Assembly (NCBI GenBank): GCA_938023075.1
Contig: CALHDG010000020.1
Span: forward strand, 1-37,391
From: an uncultured Chitinophagales bacterium
Lineage (GTDB): Bacteria; Bacteroidota; Bacteroidia; Chitinophagales; JAHDHT01
Reading direction: 5' to 3'
DNA: 37,391 nucleotides
The notes beneath the pieces were generated by a model, which saw only the letters and a list, made by a program, of their open reading frames with translations, had not been told where the DNA came from and ran no database searches. Below are positions 18,497 to 26,874 of this stretch, piece by piece. Each line of letters starts with the position of its first letter. Position 1 is the first letter of the stretch. The translations under genes were made by a program, and so were the position numbers.

Positions 18497-19762
18497 GCAG
18501 TGCATCAAAATAAAATAACATACGCTAAGCAATTGGATGAACAAGATTCTTTGAAATCGTTTCGTTCTAAATTTCATATACCCTTGCAAACCAACAGCAA
18601 TCCCTTTATTTATTTAAGCGGCAACTCATTAGGACTTCAACCTATAACTGCTAAAAGCCATATTGAACAAGAATTAGAAGACTGGAAAAATTTAGGGGTT
18701 GAAGGACATTTGCACGCTAAAAACCCTTGGTTACCGTATCACGAATTTTTGACCGAATCAATGGCACGTTTGGTCGGTGCAAAACCTATTGAAACCGTCG
18801 TGATGAACACCTTATCGGTTAATTTACATTTAATGATGGTTTCTTTTTATCGCCCAACAAAAAGTCGATTTAAAATTTTAATAGAGTCCGATGCTTTTCC
18901 TTCCGACCGTTATGCTGTGGAGTCTCAAATCAAATTTCATGGTTTTTCACCGGAAACAGCTTTGTTAGAATTGAAGCCACGCCCTGATGAACACCTCATA
19001 AGAAAAGAAGATATTGAAGCGTTGATTGATCAACAAGGTGATGAAATTGCACTTATTTTAATTGGCAACACTAATTACTACAGTGGTCAATTTTTTGATA
19101 TGAAAACCATTAGTCATTTAGGGCATCAGAAAGGTTGTGTAGTTGGTTTTGATTGTGCTCATGGTGCTGGTAATGTACCCTTAAATTTACACGATAGCGG
19201 TGCCGATTTTGCCGTTTGGTGTACTTATAAATATATTAATGCTGGTCCTGGTAGTTTAGGTGGATGTTTTGTAAACGAAAGACATGTTACCAACAAAAAT
19301 CTACCTCGTTTTACGGGCTGGTGGGGTCATAATAAAATAACCCGTTTTAAAATGGGCAATACCTTCGAACCTATACCAAGTGTTGAAGCCTGGCAATTAA
19401 GTAATCCTACTATTTTTTCAATGGCAGCTATTAAAGCTTCCTTAGCCATTTTTGATGAAGCAGGTATTGAAAACCTAAGAAAAAAATCGATACAGTTAAC
19501 CGGCTATTTAGAATTTTTAATTAATGAAATTGGTTCAGAGGTGATTTCGATTATTACACCATCTAAGCCCAATGAAAGAGGTTGTCAACTTTCTATACAA
19601 TTAAAACACGCCGATAAAAATTTGTTTGAAAACCTGCTTAAAAAGGGCGTTATTGCTGATTGGAGAGAACCGGATGTTATTCGGGTAGCCCCAACACCCT
19701 TGTATAATAGTTTTGAAGATGTTTTTCGATTTGTTACTATTTTGAAAGATCAATTAGCGTAA
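18494..19762 (+). CDS. kynU: Kynureninase
   Basis: 422 residues if counted from TTG 18494. GTG 18500 is equally possible and fits family N-termini; an in-frame TGA at 18485 rules out anything earlier and there is no ATG. PLP enzyme that splits kynurenine or 3-hydroxykynurenine into (3-hydroxy)anthranilate and alanine. Seen: QLDEQDSLKSFRSKF and YLSGNSLGLQP at the N-terminus, GFDCAHGAGNVPL (PLP-binding Asp), and FAVWCTYKYINAGPG with the Schiff-base Lys (K246 from TTG). The Trp-Trp-Gly substrate-site segment GWWGH is also present. The ACMSD-like gene two positions downstream belongs to the same degradation route. Confidence 0.95.
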   Translation: MAVHQNKITYAKQLDEQDSLKSFRSKFHIPLQTNSNPFIYLSGNSLGLQPITAKSHIEQELEDWKNLGVEGHLHAKNPWLPYHEFLTESMARLVGAKPIETVVMNTLSVNLHLMMVSFYRPTKSRFKILIESDAFPSDRYAVESQIKFHGFSPETALLELKPRPDEHLIRKEDIEALIDQQGDEIALILIGNTNYYSGQFFDMKTISHLGHQKGCVVGFDCAHGAGNVPLNLHDSGADFAVWCTYKYINAGPGSLGGCFVNERHVTNKNLPRFTGWWGHNKITRFKMGNTFEPIPSVEAWQLSNPTIFSMAAIKASLAIFDEAGIENLRKKSIQLTGYLEFLINEIGSEVISIITPSKPNERGCQLSIQLKHADKNLFENLLKKGVIADWREPDVIRVAPTPLYNSFEDVFRFVTILKDQLA

Positions 19763-19817
19763 TTCATTTGTTTCGTATAGATTAGTCGCTGTGCAATAAA
19801 TGATTTTAAAATAAGAT

Positions 19818-19825
19818 TATCTTTG
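19818..19825 (+). promoter_or_regulatory. -7 box upstream of the Rpn-like gene
   Basis: TATCTTTG is a perfect match to TAnnTTTG, 12 nt before the GTG start. No -33 TTTG is seen at proper spacing, so strength is unknown. It suggests that the nuclease gene and the amidohydrolase behind it can be transcribed separately from kynU with a very short leader. Confidence 0.4.
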
Positions 19826-19837
19826 TAAAAAAAAAGT

Positions 19838-20695
19838 GTGATTATTGCCAATCCTATATACGATGTAGTTTTCAAAAGATTGATGGAAAACGAAAAGGTA
19901 GCTAAATTTTTTATAGCCACTTTATTGGATAAAGAAGTTATTTCAGTAGAAACACGACCACAAGTATTTACCTATGATGACGAGTTAATTGGTCTTCGTG
20001 TTTTTAGGTTAGATTTTATGGCTATTATTCAAACAAAGCATGGTCATCAAAAAATTCTGATTGAAATTCAAAAAGCAAAAAATGAAATTGACCTGATGCG
20101 CTTTAGAAATTATCTTGCTGAACAATATAAAAAAGAAGACAATATTGAAGAACAAGAAACCATTTTACCAATAACTACTATTTATATACTTGGTTTTAAA
20201 TTACCAGAAATAAAAACCGCCTGCCTTCAGGTTGAACGCTACTATAAAGACTTACTTAAAAAGGAAATTATTGAAGTAAAAAGTGAATTCATAGAAAAAC
20301 TAACACACGATGCTTTTGTTGTGCAAGTAGAACGAATTAAAGGTAATGTTAAAACACGGTTAGATAAACTACTGAGTTTTTTTGAGCAAAAATATTTTAT
20401 TGATGACACTGGTGTAGTAAAAGAGTACAACTTTGAACCTACTGACGAAATAACTAAACTGATGCGGGATATTTTACATCATTCTGGTGTCGATCCGGTT
20501 TCAAAAAAAGAAATAGAACAAGAACGTGAGGCTTGGCGCAGTGTTGATGCTCTTTTTGCTAAAGAAAGAAAATCTTTTAAAAAAGCACTCGATGAAAAAG
20601 ACAAAGCATTGGATGAAAAAGACAAAGCATTGGACGAAAAAGATAAAATTATTGAGGAATTATTAAAAAAATTGAAAGAAGGAGATTCTAGTTAA
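19838..20695 (+). CDS. Rpn/PDDEXK-family putative transposase-nuclease
   Basis: 285 residues. The GTG start at 19838 is forced by an in-frame TAA at 19826. The N-terminus IANPIYDVVFKRLMENEKVAKFFI is the typical opening of the PD-(D/E)xK 'transposase-like' nucleases related to E. coli Rpn proteins (RecA-independent recombination). The catalytic motif is visible as RLDF followed by ILIEIQKAK (D…ExQxK). The C-terminal 40 residues are a charged heptad coiled coil made by a 21-bp DNA repeat. Only 3 nt separate it from the amidohydrolase start, so those two are co-transcribed. It lies between two kynurenine-pathway genes and looks like an insertion there. Confidence 0.85.
   Translation: MIIANPIYDVVFKRLMENEKVAKFFIATLLDKEVISVETRPQVFTYDDELIGLRVFRLDFMAIIQTKHGHQKILIEIQKAKNEIDLMRFRNYLAEQYKKEDNIEEQETILPITTIYILGFKLPEIKTACLQVERYYKDLLKKEIIEVKSEFIEKLTHDAFVVQVERIKGNVKTRLDKLLSFFEQKYFIDDTGVVKEYNFEPTDEITKLMRDILHHSGVDPVSKKEIEQEREAWRSVDALFAKERKSFKKALDEKDKALDEKDKALDEKDKIIEELLKKLKEGDSS
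20585..20647 (+). repeat. 21-bp tandem repeat, three units, in the Rpn-like gene
   Basis: Units at 20585-20605, 20606-20626 and 20627-20647 encode A-L-D-E-K-D-K (the last reads ALDEKDK with synonymous changes) and extend a C-terminal coiled coil. Copy number is likely to vary between strains by slippage. Confidence 0.85.
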
Positions 20696-20698
20696 GCT

Positions 20699-21802
20699 AT
20701 GGAAAGAAAAATACATATCAACGGGCATTCGCACTTACTGCCATATCCTGAAGATATTCCTCCATTTATGAAGGAGAAAGAAATTTTTTGGGTTGATAAA
20801 GACCGGAAAAATATGCTGCAAAAAGGTTGGAAAAGACCGGTAACCGATTCTAGTTTCTTTTTGAATGAGAAGTTGGAGTGGATGGAGCGGAATCATATTG
20901 ATCACGCCGTAGTACTTAATTTGTCGCAATTGTATGGCAATGGGTTACGCTTAGAAGAAATGAAAAAAGTATTGCGTTTTCAAAATGATTTTAATGCGAA
21001 AGTACAACATGACCATCCAGATAAATTTACATGTGGCTTTGTAGTACATACGGGTTTTGTTAGAGGGGCACTTTGGGAAATAGAACGCTGTGTAGAAGAA
21101 TTAGGCTTGCGTGTACTTTGTTTGCCCACCCACTTTATGGATTCTATTGGTACCTGGCGCAGTATTTTTGATGAAGATATTGAACCAGTATTAGAGTTGG
21201 CAAATGAATATGGATTAGCCGTTGAAATTCATCCCTACGATGGGGAAAAATTTATAAAATTAGAGAATACCGCCTGGCGATTTCACTTAGTTTGGATGTT
21301 GGCTCAATGTGCCGATGCTTATCACTTCTATACCTTAAATGGCTATCATGAAAAGTACAAAAATATTAGAGTGTGTTTTGCCCATGGCGGTCAGTTAGCT
21401 CAAATTAATTTGGGTAGACGAATTCAAGGTTTTGATGGTAGACCCGATTTATTTGAAGGTAAATTTCATCCTCGTAAAGCGGTTGGGCATCCCAACATTT
21501 TTTTTGACACCCTGGTGCACGATACTGCTTCACTTAATTTAACGATTCAAAGACAGGGAGCCAAACAAGTTATTATGGGGTTAGATGATCCATACCCTTT
21601 AGGTGAAATGGAAAGCAAACCGCAATCATCTTACCCAGGTAAAATTTTAGATTTGGCTATTGAGGAAAAACTCATTAACCAACAAGAATATGATGAAATT
21701 TGGAAAGACAATGTTTTAACATGGTTGTTTGCAGCAAATGATGAAGCTAAAAATAGTTTATTAAGTAAAATTTTAGATGTTCGTAATTTAGTTACTAAGT
21801 AG
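20699..21802 (+). CDS. ACMSD-type amidohydrolase (aminocarboxymuconate-semialdehyde decarboxylase family)
   Basis: 367 residues. Metal-dependent amidohydrolase_2 enzyme, probably decarboxylating 2-amino-3-carboxymuconate-6-semialdehyde in kynurenine degradation. The metal ligands are in place: NGHSH (H10, H12), VEIHPYDG (H178), FAHGG (H229) and GLDDPYPLG (D296). These are within one or two positions of Pseudomonas fluorescens ACMSD H9, H11, H177, H228 and D294. Proximity to kynureninase supports the assignment. A related decarboxylase of the same superfamily (for example for resorcylate) is the main alternative. It starts 3 nt after the Rpn-like gene and probably shares its transcript. Confidence 0.8.
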   Translation: MERKIHINGHSHLLPYPEDIPPFMKEKEIFWVDKDRKNMLQKGWKRPVTDSSFFLNEKLEWMERNHIDHAVVLNLSQLYGNGLRLEEMKKVLRFQNDFNAKVQHDHPDKFTCGFVVHTGFVRGALWEIERCVEELGLRVLCLPTHFMDSIGTWRSIFDEDIEPVLELANEYGLAVEIHPYDGEKFIKLENTAWRFHLVWMLAQCADAYHFYTLNGYHEKYKNIRVCFAHGGQLAQINLGRRIQGFDGRPDLFEGKFHPRKAVGHPNIFFDTLVHDTASLNLTIQRQGAKQVIMGLDDPYPLGEMESKPQSSYPGKILDLAIEEKLINQQEYDEIWKDNVLTWLFAANDEAKNSLLSKILDVRNLVTK

Positions 21803-21855
21803 TCAGTAAAGCTTATACTGTCGGTTAATTTGGCAAAATTAAAACAATTACTTCT

Positions 21856-22413
21856 TTAGAGAACACCAATGTTAATGCCATCCCATTCTGATCGTAAAAG
21901 GCTAAAAACTACTGTATTTTGCAAAGCACCTTCAAAAGAAATGAATTGTCGCAACACCCCTTCTTGTTTAAAATTTAAACGTACCGGTATTTTAATACTT
22001 TGTATATTTTTTTCGGCAACCCGTATTTCAATACGATTAAGCTGAAACTCATTAAACCCATAATCAATTATATTTTTAGCAGCGTAAGTCATAATTCCTT
22101 TTCCTTGCCCGGTTTTACATAGCCAATAACCAATAGAAGCTTTTCTATGAATAGTGTTGATGTTATGCAAATCAATCAAACCAATCAAATCATTAAAATA
22201 CCAAATTTCGGCAACAAACATGGTACGGTCTCGCATTTTACGTAAACTTTCTTTAACAAATTGTGTGGTATCTGATACTTTGGTGGTACTTTTTACCCAT
22301 GGCAACCATTTACCAAATTCTGTTCGATTGATGTTAACCAATTCAAAAATTTTAAAAGCATTTTCTACCTTTAACGGTCTTAACTTTACTTTTTCAAAAG
22401 TTGCGCTCACCAT
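21856..22413 (-). CDS. GNAT-family N-acetyltransferase (RimJ/RimL type)
   Basis: 185 residues. The Acetyltransf_3 pattern is present: KLRPLKVENAFKIFELVN at the start, a central strand FNDLIGLIDLHNI, the YWLCKTGQGKGIMTYAAKNIIDYGF acetyl-CoA loop (Q/R-x-x-G-x-G/A form), then FQLNRIEIRVAEKNIQSI. RimL-like members acetylate protein N-termini or small amines; the substrate here is unknown. It begins 6 nt after the stop codon of the metal-receptor gene, so the two form a minus-strand operon. Confidence 0.85.
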   Translation of the reverse strand: MVSATFEKVKLRPLKVENAFKIFELVNINRTEFGKWLPWVKSTTKVSDTTQFVKESLRKMRDRTMFVAEIWYFNDLIGLIDLHNINTIHRKASIGYWLCKTGQGKGIMTYAAKNIIDYGFNEFQLNRIEIRVAEKNIQSIKIPVRLNFKQEGVLRQFISFEGALQNTVVFSLLRSEWDGINIGVL

Positions 22414-22419
22414 CCAAAA

Positions 22420-23208
22420 TTATAAATTATTTTTTAATGTTGAAAAATAAGGGAAGGCTTCGACTAAACGACTTCCATACCAGGAAAACATGGTTCCATC
22501 AATTAATAATATTTTAGTATCTGGTAAAATATCTTTGTATTTTATAAGATGCTTTTGCTTAAAGGGAAAAGGTTCTGATGATAAAAGCAAAACTTCTGGC
22601 TTATGCATAAACAATTCTTCCTTACTAACTGTCGGATATCTATTTTGTTGAGCAAATACATTGTTGAATCCAGCTAATTGCATCATAGAATTTATATAGG
22701 TATCGCCACCGGCAACCATCATCGGTTTATCCCAAATCATATAGGCGGCAGTTCTTTCAGTATTATCTATGTTATGATCTAATTTCGATAGTCTAATTTT
22801 TTGCACAATCTCATCAGCTTTGTTTTTAGTTTGTAACCGACTGCCAAGTTTAGAAATCATTGCTAAGGCATCTTCAAAAGTTTTAATGTCACTTAGCCAA
22901 ATTGGTATTTTCTCTTGTAAGCTTTCAATTTGTTCTTTATCATTCTCTTCTTTATTAGCTATAATCAAATCAGGTTTAAGATCAAACACCCTTGCCAAAT
23001 TAACGTTTTTTGTACCGCCAACTCGTGTTTTACTTCTAAACCATTTTTTTGGAAATATGCAAAATTTAGTAATTCCTATCACTTCATTATCTAAGTCAAA
23101 AGCCGACAATAATTCAGTTATTGAAGGCACTAACGAAATAATTCTACGCGGTTTTCCAATTTTATCACTATATTGCATTGAGAACAAAAGATATTTTGAA
23201 ACTTGCAA
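22420..23208 (-). CDS. Helical-backbone metal receptor (BtuF/TroA-like) without signal peptide
   Basis: 262 residues from ATG 23208; ATG 23178 (MQYSDKIGKPRRIISLVPS) fits the family start better. The PRRIISLVPSITELLSAFDL opening, VGGTKNVNLARVFDLKPDLIIANKEEN and the long helix are features of vitamin B12/metal-chelate binding ABC substrate proteins. No signal peptide or lipobox is seen, as in other Bacteroidota cytosolic members of this group whose role is unsettled. It is upstream of and coupled with the GNAT gene, and divergent from apt with a 78-bp AT-rich intergenic region that must hold both promoters. Confidence 0.85.
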   Translation of the reverse strand: MQVSKYLLFSMQYSDKIGKPRRIISLVPSITELLSAFDLDNEVIGITKFCIFPKKWFRSKTRVGGTKNVNLARVFDLKPDLIIANKEENDKEQIESLQEKIPIWLSDIKTFEDALAMISKLGSRLQTKNKADEIVQKIRLSKLDHNIDNTERTAAYMIWDKPMMVAGGDTYINSMMQLAGFNNVFAQQNRYPTVSKEELFMHKPEVLLLSSEPFPFKQKHLIKYKDILPDTKILLIDGTMFSWYGSRLVEAFPYFSTLKNNL

Positions 23209-23286
23209 TATAACCTACTTTTAACTATGTTTATAATCAAATAATTAATTTTTAATTAAAAATATAATATAATCACATATTAATAT

Positions 23287-23814
23287 ATGAACTTAACCAA
23301 AGTATTAAAAAATGAAATTAGAGATATTCCAGATTTTCCAAAAGAAGGTATTATTTTTAAAGATATAACCCCTGTTTTATTGAAACCAACTTTATGTGAG
23401 CAATTAGTTGATCATATTTTAACCAATATAAATCAACCTTTTGATTGTGTAGTTGGAGTTGAAAGTAGAGGCTTTTTATTAGGTATGCCTTTAGCCATAA
23501 AAGCAAAGGTGCCTTTTATACCGGCAAGAAAAAAGGGGAAATTGCCTGGTGAAACTGAATCATATACGTACACTTTAGAATATGGAGAAGCCACACTTGA
23601 AATACATAAAGGCCACCTTACAAAAGGTGCAAAAGTATTAATACACGACGATTTATTAGCAACTGGAGGTACCGCATTAGCAGCATCTAAAATTGTACAA
23701 AAACTTGGTGCTGAAGTTGTTGGATTTTCCTTTCTGGTTCATTTAGCTTTTTTAAATGGAGTGGATGCTTTAAAAGATATATCTCCTAATATTCATACAA
23801 TTATCAAGTATTAA
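23287..23814 (+). CDS. apt: Adenine phosphoribosyltransferase
   Basis: 175 residues, normal length. Converts adenine and PRPP to AMP in the cytoplasm (purine salvage). Seen: IRDIPDFPKEGIIFKDITP, GVESRGFLLGMPLA, FIPARKKGKLPGET and the PRPP loop VLIHDDLLATGGTA. It lies upstream of a trans-sulfuration enzyme and mtnA; adenine released when methylthioadenosine is cleaved would feed this enzyme. Start ATG 23287. Confidence 0.97.
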   Translation: MNLTKVLKNEIRDIPDFPKEGIIFKDITPVLLKPTLCEQLVDHILTNINQPFDCVVGVESRGFLLGMPLAIKAKVPFIPARKKGKLPGETESYTYTLEYGEATLEIHKGHLTKGAKVLIHDDLLATGGTALAASKIVQKLGAEVVGFSFLVHLAFLNGVDALKDISPNIHTIIKY

Positions 23815-24050
23815 TATAATTTGGAATGATTTTAGAACCATAATAACTGTAATTATAATTAATTAACCAAAATTTGCTTTAGAATAGGCTTTAAATTAAA
23901 TTGAACACTAAATGCGTTAGAGTTTAATACAGGTATTTAATTTTAGAGAATTAGCTTCAGGGATAAATGTACAAGTCTCTTTAAACTTAGCTGGTTCAAT
24001 ATTAATCTGCGGCAACTTGCTGTGTTCGGTTTGATCTTATTCTATATTTT

Positions 24051-25211
24051 ATGAATCAAACATATATAACCAACCACTTAGGCGAGGACCGTGAAAACTA
24101 TTATGGTGCGGTCTCTCCTCCAATCATAAATTCTATCAATTTTGCTTTTGACTCTGTTAATCAGATGAGAGACAATATGCGAGATGAACTAAACCACTCT
24201 ATATATTCGAGTGGCTGTAACCCAACCGTTGCCATTTTAAGAAAAAAGATAGCTGCTTTAGCCGGTGGTGAAGATGCTTTGATATTGAATAGTGGCAGCA
24301 CTGCTATGGTTACGGCAATACTTTCTAATATTGAGTATGGCGATCACATCATTTGTGTCGATAATCCATACTTTAATACCAAAAAATTATTAGACGGTAC
24401 CATTAAAAAATTTGGTGTTACTACTAGCTATATTGATGGAAAAGACGTTGCTAATTTTGAAAAAGCAATTAAACCGAATACCAAGTTAATTATATTGGAA
24501 AGCCCTACTTCCATAACTTTCGAGATGCAAGATATTGAAGCTGTTGTTAAGTTGGCAAAGGCTAATAACATCATAACTATTATGGATAATAGTTATGCTT
24601 CTCCAATTTTTCAAAAACCATTAAAACTTGGTGTAGATATAACTATACATTCTGCTACCAAATACTTAGCTGGTCATAGTGATGTAATAGCTGGCATAAT
24701 TATTAGCTCTAATAAGTATATCAAAAAAATATTTCAGAATGAATTCTCCACATTTGGAGGAGCGATTTCTGCCAATACCGCATGGCTTCTTTTGCGTTCT
24801 TTAAGAACCTTTTCACTCCGTATGAATCATATCTCACAAAATACGGAAACCGTTATTGCTTGGTTAAAAAACCATCCAAAAGTTAAACAGATTTATTACC
24901 CTTTTGACAAGAACAATTTGCAATACGATTTAGCAAAAAAACAAATGACCAAAGCTTCTGGTTTGTTCTCTTTGAAACTTAAAGTAGAAAATGCCAGAGA
25001 GGTTGAACGCTTTGTTAATGCTTTACAAACCTTCCATCTTGCTGTTTCCTGGGGTGGTCACGAATCGTTGGTTTTTCCATTATGTGTATTAGCAGCCGAT
25101 AAACACGAATTTTGTTGTAAGTTTTCTTTTGATTTAATTCGCTTTTCAATAGGTTTAGATGAACCGGATGATCTTATTGAAGATTTAGATAGAGCTTTAA
25201 GTATTATTTAA
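24051..25211 (+). CDS. Trans-sulfuration-family PLP enzyme (cystathionine gamma-synthase/lyase or methionine gamma-lyase type)
   Basis: 386 residues, the full length of the Cys/Met metabolism PLP family. The Schiff-base Lys is K204 in IHSATKYLAGHSDVIAG; the PLP-binding Asp is in TIMDNSYASP. The usual Y-x-R-G-x-NPT motif, whose Arg contacts the PLP phosphate, reads Y52-S-S-G-C-NPT here, so the Arg is Ser. Together with SYIDGKD this suggests a divergent subfamily with an unassigned reaction. Located 29 nt upstream of mtnA and likely co-transcribed. The 236-bp gap before it (23815-24050) is AT-rich; I see no SAM-I riboswitch-like core in it. Confidence 0.85.
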   Translation: MNQTYITNHLGEDRENYYGAVSPPIINSINFAFDSVNQMRDNMRDELNHSIYSSGCNPTVAILRKKIAALAGGEDALILNSGSTAMVTAILSNIEYGDHIICVDNPYFNTKKLLDGTIKKFGVTTSYIDGKDVANFEKAIKPNTKLIILESPTSITFEMQDIEAVVKLAKANNIITIMDNSYASPIFQKPLKLGVDITIHSATKYLAGHSDVIAGIIISSNKYIKKIFQNEFSTFGGAISANTAWLLLRSLRTFSLRMNHISQNTETVIAWLKNHPKVKQIYYPFDKNNLQYDLAKKQMTKASGLFSLKLKVENAREVERFVNALQTFHLAVSWGGHESLVFPLCVLAADKHEFCCKFSFDLIRFSIGLDEPDDLIEDLDRALSII

Positions 25212-25240
25212 CCCATATAAATAACAAACATTATACTGTT

Positions 25241-26368
25241 ATGAAAATAAACGGACAGTCTTATCATTCTATTTGGCTTCACCCAACCGATAAAAATATT
25301 GTTCAAATTATCGATCAACGTTTTTTGCCACATCAATTAGTTATAAAAGATTTAAAAACTGTAAACGATGCCTGCTTTGCTATTAAAGAGATGTTGGTTA
25401 GAGGTGCTCCATTAATAGGGGCAACTGCTGCCTATGGTATGTATTTCGCAAGTTTAGAAGTAAATTCAGTAAATGAATTAGAAACTTACCTAATAGAGGC
25501 GAATGAAAAATTATATGCTACCCGGCCTACTGCCATTAATTTACAGTGGGCTTTACAAAGGCAATTAAAAGCAATTGGTGCTGTATCTAGTTTAGAAGAA
25601 AAAAGAGGAACGGCTTTACAAACTGCTCAAGATATATGCAAAGAAGATATAGAAATTTGCAAGAATATTGGCTTACACGGCTTACCACTTATTGAAGAAG
25701 TGAGTCGACAAAAACAAGGGGAGCCGGTCAATATTTTAACACATTGTAATGCCGGTTGGATAGCTACTGTAGATTGGGGTACGGCAACTTCTCCAATTTA
25801 TCAGGCACATAACAAAGGCATAGCCGTGCATGTTTGGGTTGATGAAACCCGTCCCCGAAATCAAGGTGCAAAAATAACTGCTTGGGAGTTAGGTGAACAT
25901 GGTATTCCACATACCGTTATTGTTGATAACGCAGGTGGACATTTGATGCAACATGGCATGGTTGATATGTGCATTGTTGGTACAGACCGAACCACCTATA
26001 CCGGTGATGTTGCCAATAAAATTGGTACTTATTTAAAGGCACTTGCAGCAAAAGATAATAATGTACCCTTTTATGTAGCTTTACCATCAACTACTATAGA
26101 TTGGGAATTACAGGATGGATTAACGATTCCGATTGAACAACGCGACAGTAAAGAAGTAACTCATATACAGGGTTTAAGCAATAAAGAGATAACTAAAGTA
26201 CAATTAACACCAGCAAAAAGTAAAGCAGCTAACTATGCTTTTGATGTAACCCCTGCGCGATTAATAACCGCATTAATTACCGAAAAAGGGATATGCGAAT
26301 CAAGCGAAGCAGGTATTTTAAATTTATTTCCTGAAAAAAAGCAGCAGGTTTACGAGCAAGGTATATAA
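25241..26368 (+). CDS. mtnA: S-methyl-5-thioribose-1-phosphate isomerase
   Basis: 375 residues. Converts 5-methylthioribose-1-phosphate to methylthioribulose-1-phosphate in methionine salvage, cytoplasmic. Seen: the MLVRGAPLIGATAAYGMY motif, the catalytic Cys in LTHCNAGWIATVDWGTATSPIY, VWVDETRPRNQGAKITAWEL, and the catalytic Asp region GTDRTTYTGDVANKIGTY. It is 29 nt behind the trans-sulfuration gene. The later salvage enzymes (MtnB, MtnC, MtnD) are not in this window, so the fate of the product here is unknown. Confidence 0.95.
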   Translation: MKINGQSYHSIWLHPTDKNIVQIIDQRFLPHQLVIKDLKTVNDACFAIKEMLVRGAPLIGATAAYGMYFASLEVNSVNELETYLIEANEKLYATRPTAINLQWALQRQLKAIGAVSSLEEKRGTALQTAQDICKEDIEICKNIGLHGLPLIEEVSRQKQGEPVNILTHCNAGWIATVDWGTATSPIYQAHNKGIAVHVWVDETRPRNQGAKITAWELGEHGIPHTVIVDNAGGHLMQHGMVDMCIVGTDRTTYTGDVANKIGTYLKALAAKDNNVPFYVALPSTTIDWELQDGLTIPIEQRDSKEVTHIQGLSNKEITKVQLTPAKSKAANYAFDVTPARLITALITEKGICESSEAGILNLFPEKKQQVYEQGI

Positions 26369-26420
26369 TACTACTTAACTCAAGTTTCGTTAGTAATTTT
26401 ATGGACTATTAGCGAAGCCA

Positions 26421-26507
26421 TGTCATCTCTACCGTAGGGAGAAAATCAGCCTAAAGAACTGATTTACTATCTGTTAGTAGTAGGATTTCTCGTTTCACTC
26501 GAAATGA
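26421..26507. repeat. Imperfect palindromic intergenic element
   Basis: TCATCTCTACCGTAGGGAGA near the left and GGATTTCTCGTTTCACTCGA at the right are recognisable halves of a palindromic sequence that recurs between genes in many Bacteroidota genomes (from memory). Only one copy was noticed in this window, so the assignment is tentative. Confidence 0.4.
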
Positions 26508-26657
26508 AAGGCAGCATCAGAATATAATAATATTTTGATTTACTACCGAAACTTAAGTAAGTTTTAATGCTTTTCTTTTTTTTTATAAAAGCTTCGACAA
26601 GTTTATCAAAGTGGTTGATACTTTTCTATTTTCAAGTTCCGCCTATTTTTCTTTCAA

Positions 26658-26800
26658 CGAAGCACCGAAGTTTGCAAACTAGCCCCGATTGCAGCGGTTA
26701 TGCCATTTTGAGTGGCTTTTGCGGCGCAGGCAAATGGCATTTGAGCGGAAAGCGGGACTGCCTTACATAAAAAGCCTGATTGTTTCGCTTCAAAAAAAAA
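26658..26800 (+). repeat. Structured RNA-like intergenic repeat, copy 1 (Flavo-1-like)
   Basis: AGCCCCGATTGCAGCGG … AGCGGAAAGCGGGACT can fold. CCCG pairs with CGGG, then after an internal loop ATGCCATTT (26700-26708) pairs perfectly with AAATGGCAT (26732-26740). An outer CGAAGC (26658-26663) matches CGCTTC (26786-26791), followed by an A-run. A second copy lies at 35131. The CCCCGAT…AGCGG…GCGGAAAGCGGG signature resembles the Flavo-1 conserved RNA of Bacteroidota; the name is from memory. It lies between the convergent genes mtnA and dxr in a 506-bp gene-free stretch (26369-26874). Confidence 0.6.
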
Positions 26801-26874
26801 ATTGATGCAAAAGTGTAAACAGCTTTGTGAATTTGGTTGAGTGATATTAAGATTTGGAGTTCAAACAATGTACA

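Noticed and set aside
20699-21802. Dihydroorotase or cytosine-deaminase-like assignment for the amidohydrolase
   Set aside because: The ligand set and spacing (H10, H12, H178, H229, D296) match ACMSD-type decarboxylases closely and there is no carboxylated-Lys motif.
23815-24050. Possible SAM riboswitch before the trans-sulfuration gene (a CTGCGGCAACTTGC segment at 24008)
   Set aside because: None of the conserved SAM-I core segments or a convincing multi-stem fold could be found; only a short GCAA-TTGC self-complement is present.
24051-25211. Assigning a specific gene name (metB, metC or mgl) to the PLP enzyme
   Set aside because: The family members share the visible motifs, and the altered PLP-phosphate motif makes any transfer of a specific reaction unsafe.
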